Below the pieces are notes generated by a model. That model saw only the letters and a program-made list of their open reading frames with translations, was not told where the DNA came from and ran no database searches. A stretch of DNA of 7,594 bases from Desulfobacteraceae bacterium (lineage in GTDB: Bacteria; Desulfobacterota; Desulfobacteria; Desulfobacterales; Desulfobacteraceae): positions 1-7,594 of the forward strand of contig JAGLLQ010000115.1 in assembly GCA_023140455.1 (NCBI GenBank), written 5' to 3'. Both the position numbers and the translations under genes were made by a program. Each line of letters opens with the position of its first letter. The stretch's first letter is position 1. Positions 6,987-7,594 of the stretch are shown piece by piece.

Positions 6987-7594
6987 TTACTCTTTTTGTT
7001 TATTCTTTTTTTTCATTTTTATATACCAATTCTCTTTACCATAAAGCTTATCTGAGCATTCAGGGCACATACCATGACTAAATATTGCATCAGTATTTTT
7101 TTCAACATATTTTTCTACCTGTTGCCAGTATCCGGAATCATCACGAATTTTTTTACAATTTGCACAAATGGGCAGCATCCCTTTTAACTGCTTGACCTGA
7201 GAGAGAGCAGCCTTAAGGTCAACAATTGAGTTCTCTCTTTCTCTTGCAATTTCCGACTCTTTCTGCCTGCTCTCTTTTAGCTGAGATTCCATTTCGATAA
7301 AAGAAGAAGCAAGCTCACCGATTTCATCTTTTTTCCTTGATAATACTAAAAAATCTAATGAGGCTTCTTTATCAAGCACATTCCTGCATTTTTCTTTTAA
7401 CAATAACAATGGGTTTAACAGATTCTTTTTCAAAACAAATATGGCTATAAGAATTATCAGTCCGGATACAAAAATGAGAATACCTGAATACCTGTATAAA
7501 TATTGGTTAACAACATCATGTCTGACACTGTCGTCAACAGTAAATGCCACATACCAGTTCCATGGTTTGAATTCTCTGAAAATACACCATTTGT
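6987..7594 (-). CDS. Cache-TM-HAMP sensor with four-cysteine C-terminal tail (5' partial)
   Basis: The frame is open to the right edge, so the N-terminus is missing. A GTG at 7550-7548 lies within it but is internal, because the preceding codons encode [10 protein letters not shown], a typical end of a periplasmic Cache sensor domain. Numbering residues from that GTG, a transmembrane helix follows (about 22-40), then HAMP (about 41-95, with [13 protein letters not shown]), a charged coiled coil (86-124), and a C-terminal module [17 protein letters not shown] ... SHGMCPEC. The four cysteines (129, 132, 162, 165) form two CxxC pairs 29 residues apart, as in a zinc- or metal-binding ribbon. From memory, this tail follows PAS, GAF, HAMP or receiver domains in many Desulfobacterota proteins and has no assigned function. 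No kinase, GGDEF, methyl-accepting or DNA-binding domain is present. The hybrid kinase gene begins 4 nt after its stop, so the two are probably co-expressed and may work together. The basic end ([10 protein letters not shown]) is unremarkable. Confidence 0.88.
   Translation of the reverse strand, partial: KWCIFREFKPWNWYVAFTVDDSVRHDVVNQYLYRYSGILIFVSGLIILIAIFVLKKNLLNPLLLLKEKCRNVLDKEASLDFLVLSRKKDEIGELASSFIEMESQLKESRQKESEIARERENSIVDLKAALSQVKQLKGMLPICANCKKIRDDSGYWQQVEKYVEKNTDAIFSHGMCPECSDKLYGKENWYIKMKKKNKQKE

Noticed and set aside
7548..7550. GTG as the start codon of the Cys4-tailed sensor.
   Set aside because: The frame stays open to the window edge and the preceding codons encode EFKPWNWY, a conserved Cache-domain ending, so the GTG is an internal valine.

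Overview
The window looks like chromosomal DNA from an AT-rich anaerobic bacterium. A Desulfobacterota (sulfate-reducer-type) host fits best. This is an inference from gene content: an oxygen-sensitive acyl-CoA dehydratase with its ATP-driven activase, a single-domain bacteriohemerythrin, a large Cache-PAS hybrid histidine kinase, and a sensor ending in a four-cysteine tail (LPICANC ... SHGMCPEC) that I associate with signalling proteins of that group. No rRNA, tRNA, mobile element, CRISPR array or phage gene is visible.

Left part, + strand (1-992): the last 55 codons of a 2-hydroxyacyl-CoA dehydratase-type (HgdB/BcrB-like) subunit, then after a 33-nt gap its probable activase. The activase hydrolyses ATP to push a low-potential electron into the dehydratase. 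The rest of the operon lies upstream of the window.

Middle, - strand (1030-3793): a bacteriohemerythrin gene runs convergently toward the activase, with only 37 bp between the stops. Upstream of it on the - strand is a tight two-gene unit, transcribed right to left: an APH-fold small-molecule kinase resembling type II homoserine kinase (TTG start), then 1 nt later a lysA-like diaminopimelate decarboxylase. Both could serve aspartate-family amino acid metabolism. A plausible sigma70-type promoter lies in the 108-bp gap before the kinase.

Right part, - strand (3902-7594): a Cache-HAMP sensor with a Cys4 tail and no kinase domain, cut by the window edge, is followed 4 nt later by a 1026-aa hybrid sensor kinase (TM-Cache-TM-HAMP-PAS-HisKA-HATPase-REC-REC). 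They look co-transcribed and translationally coupled. No histidine phosphotransfer protein or DNA-binding response regulator is present, so the phosphorelay must finish elsewhere.

Genes cover almost all of the window and no gene-free stretch exceeds 135 bp. I found no clear intrinsic terminator. The most interesting elements are the Cys4-tailed co-sensor next to the hybrid kinase, and the kinase-decarboxylase pair, whose decarboxylase has an altered active-site-proximal segment. None of this amounts to a clearly new system.
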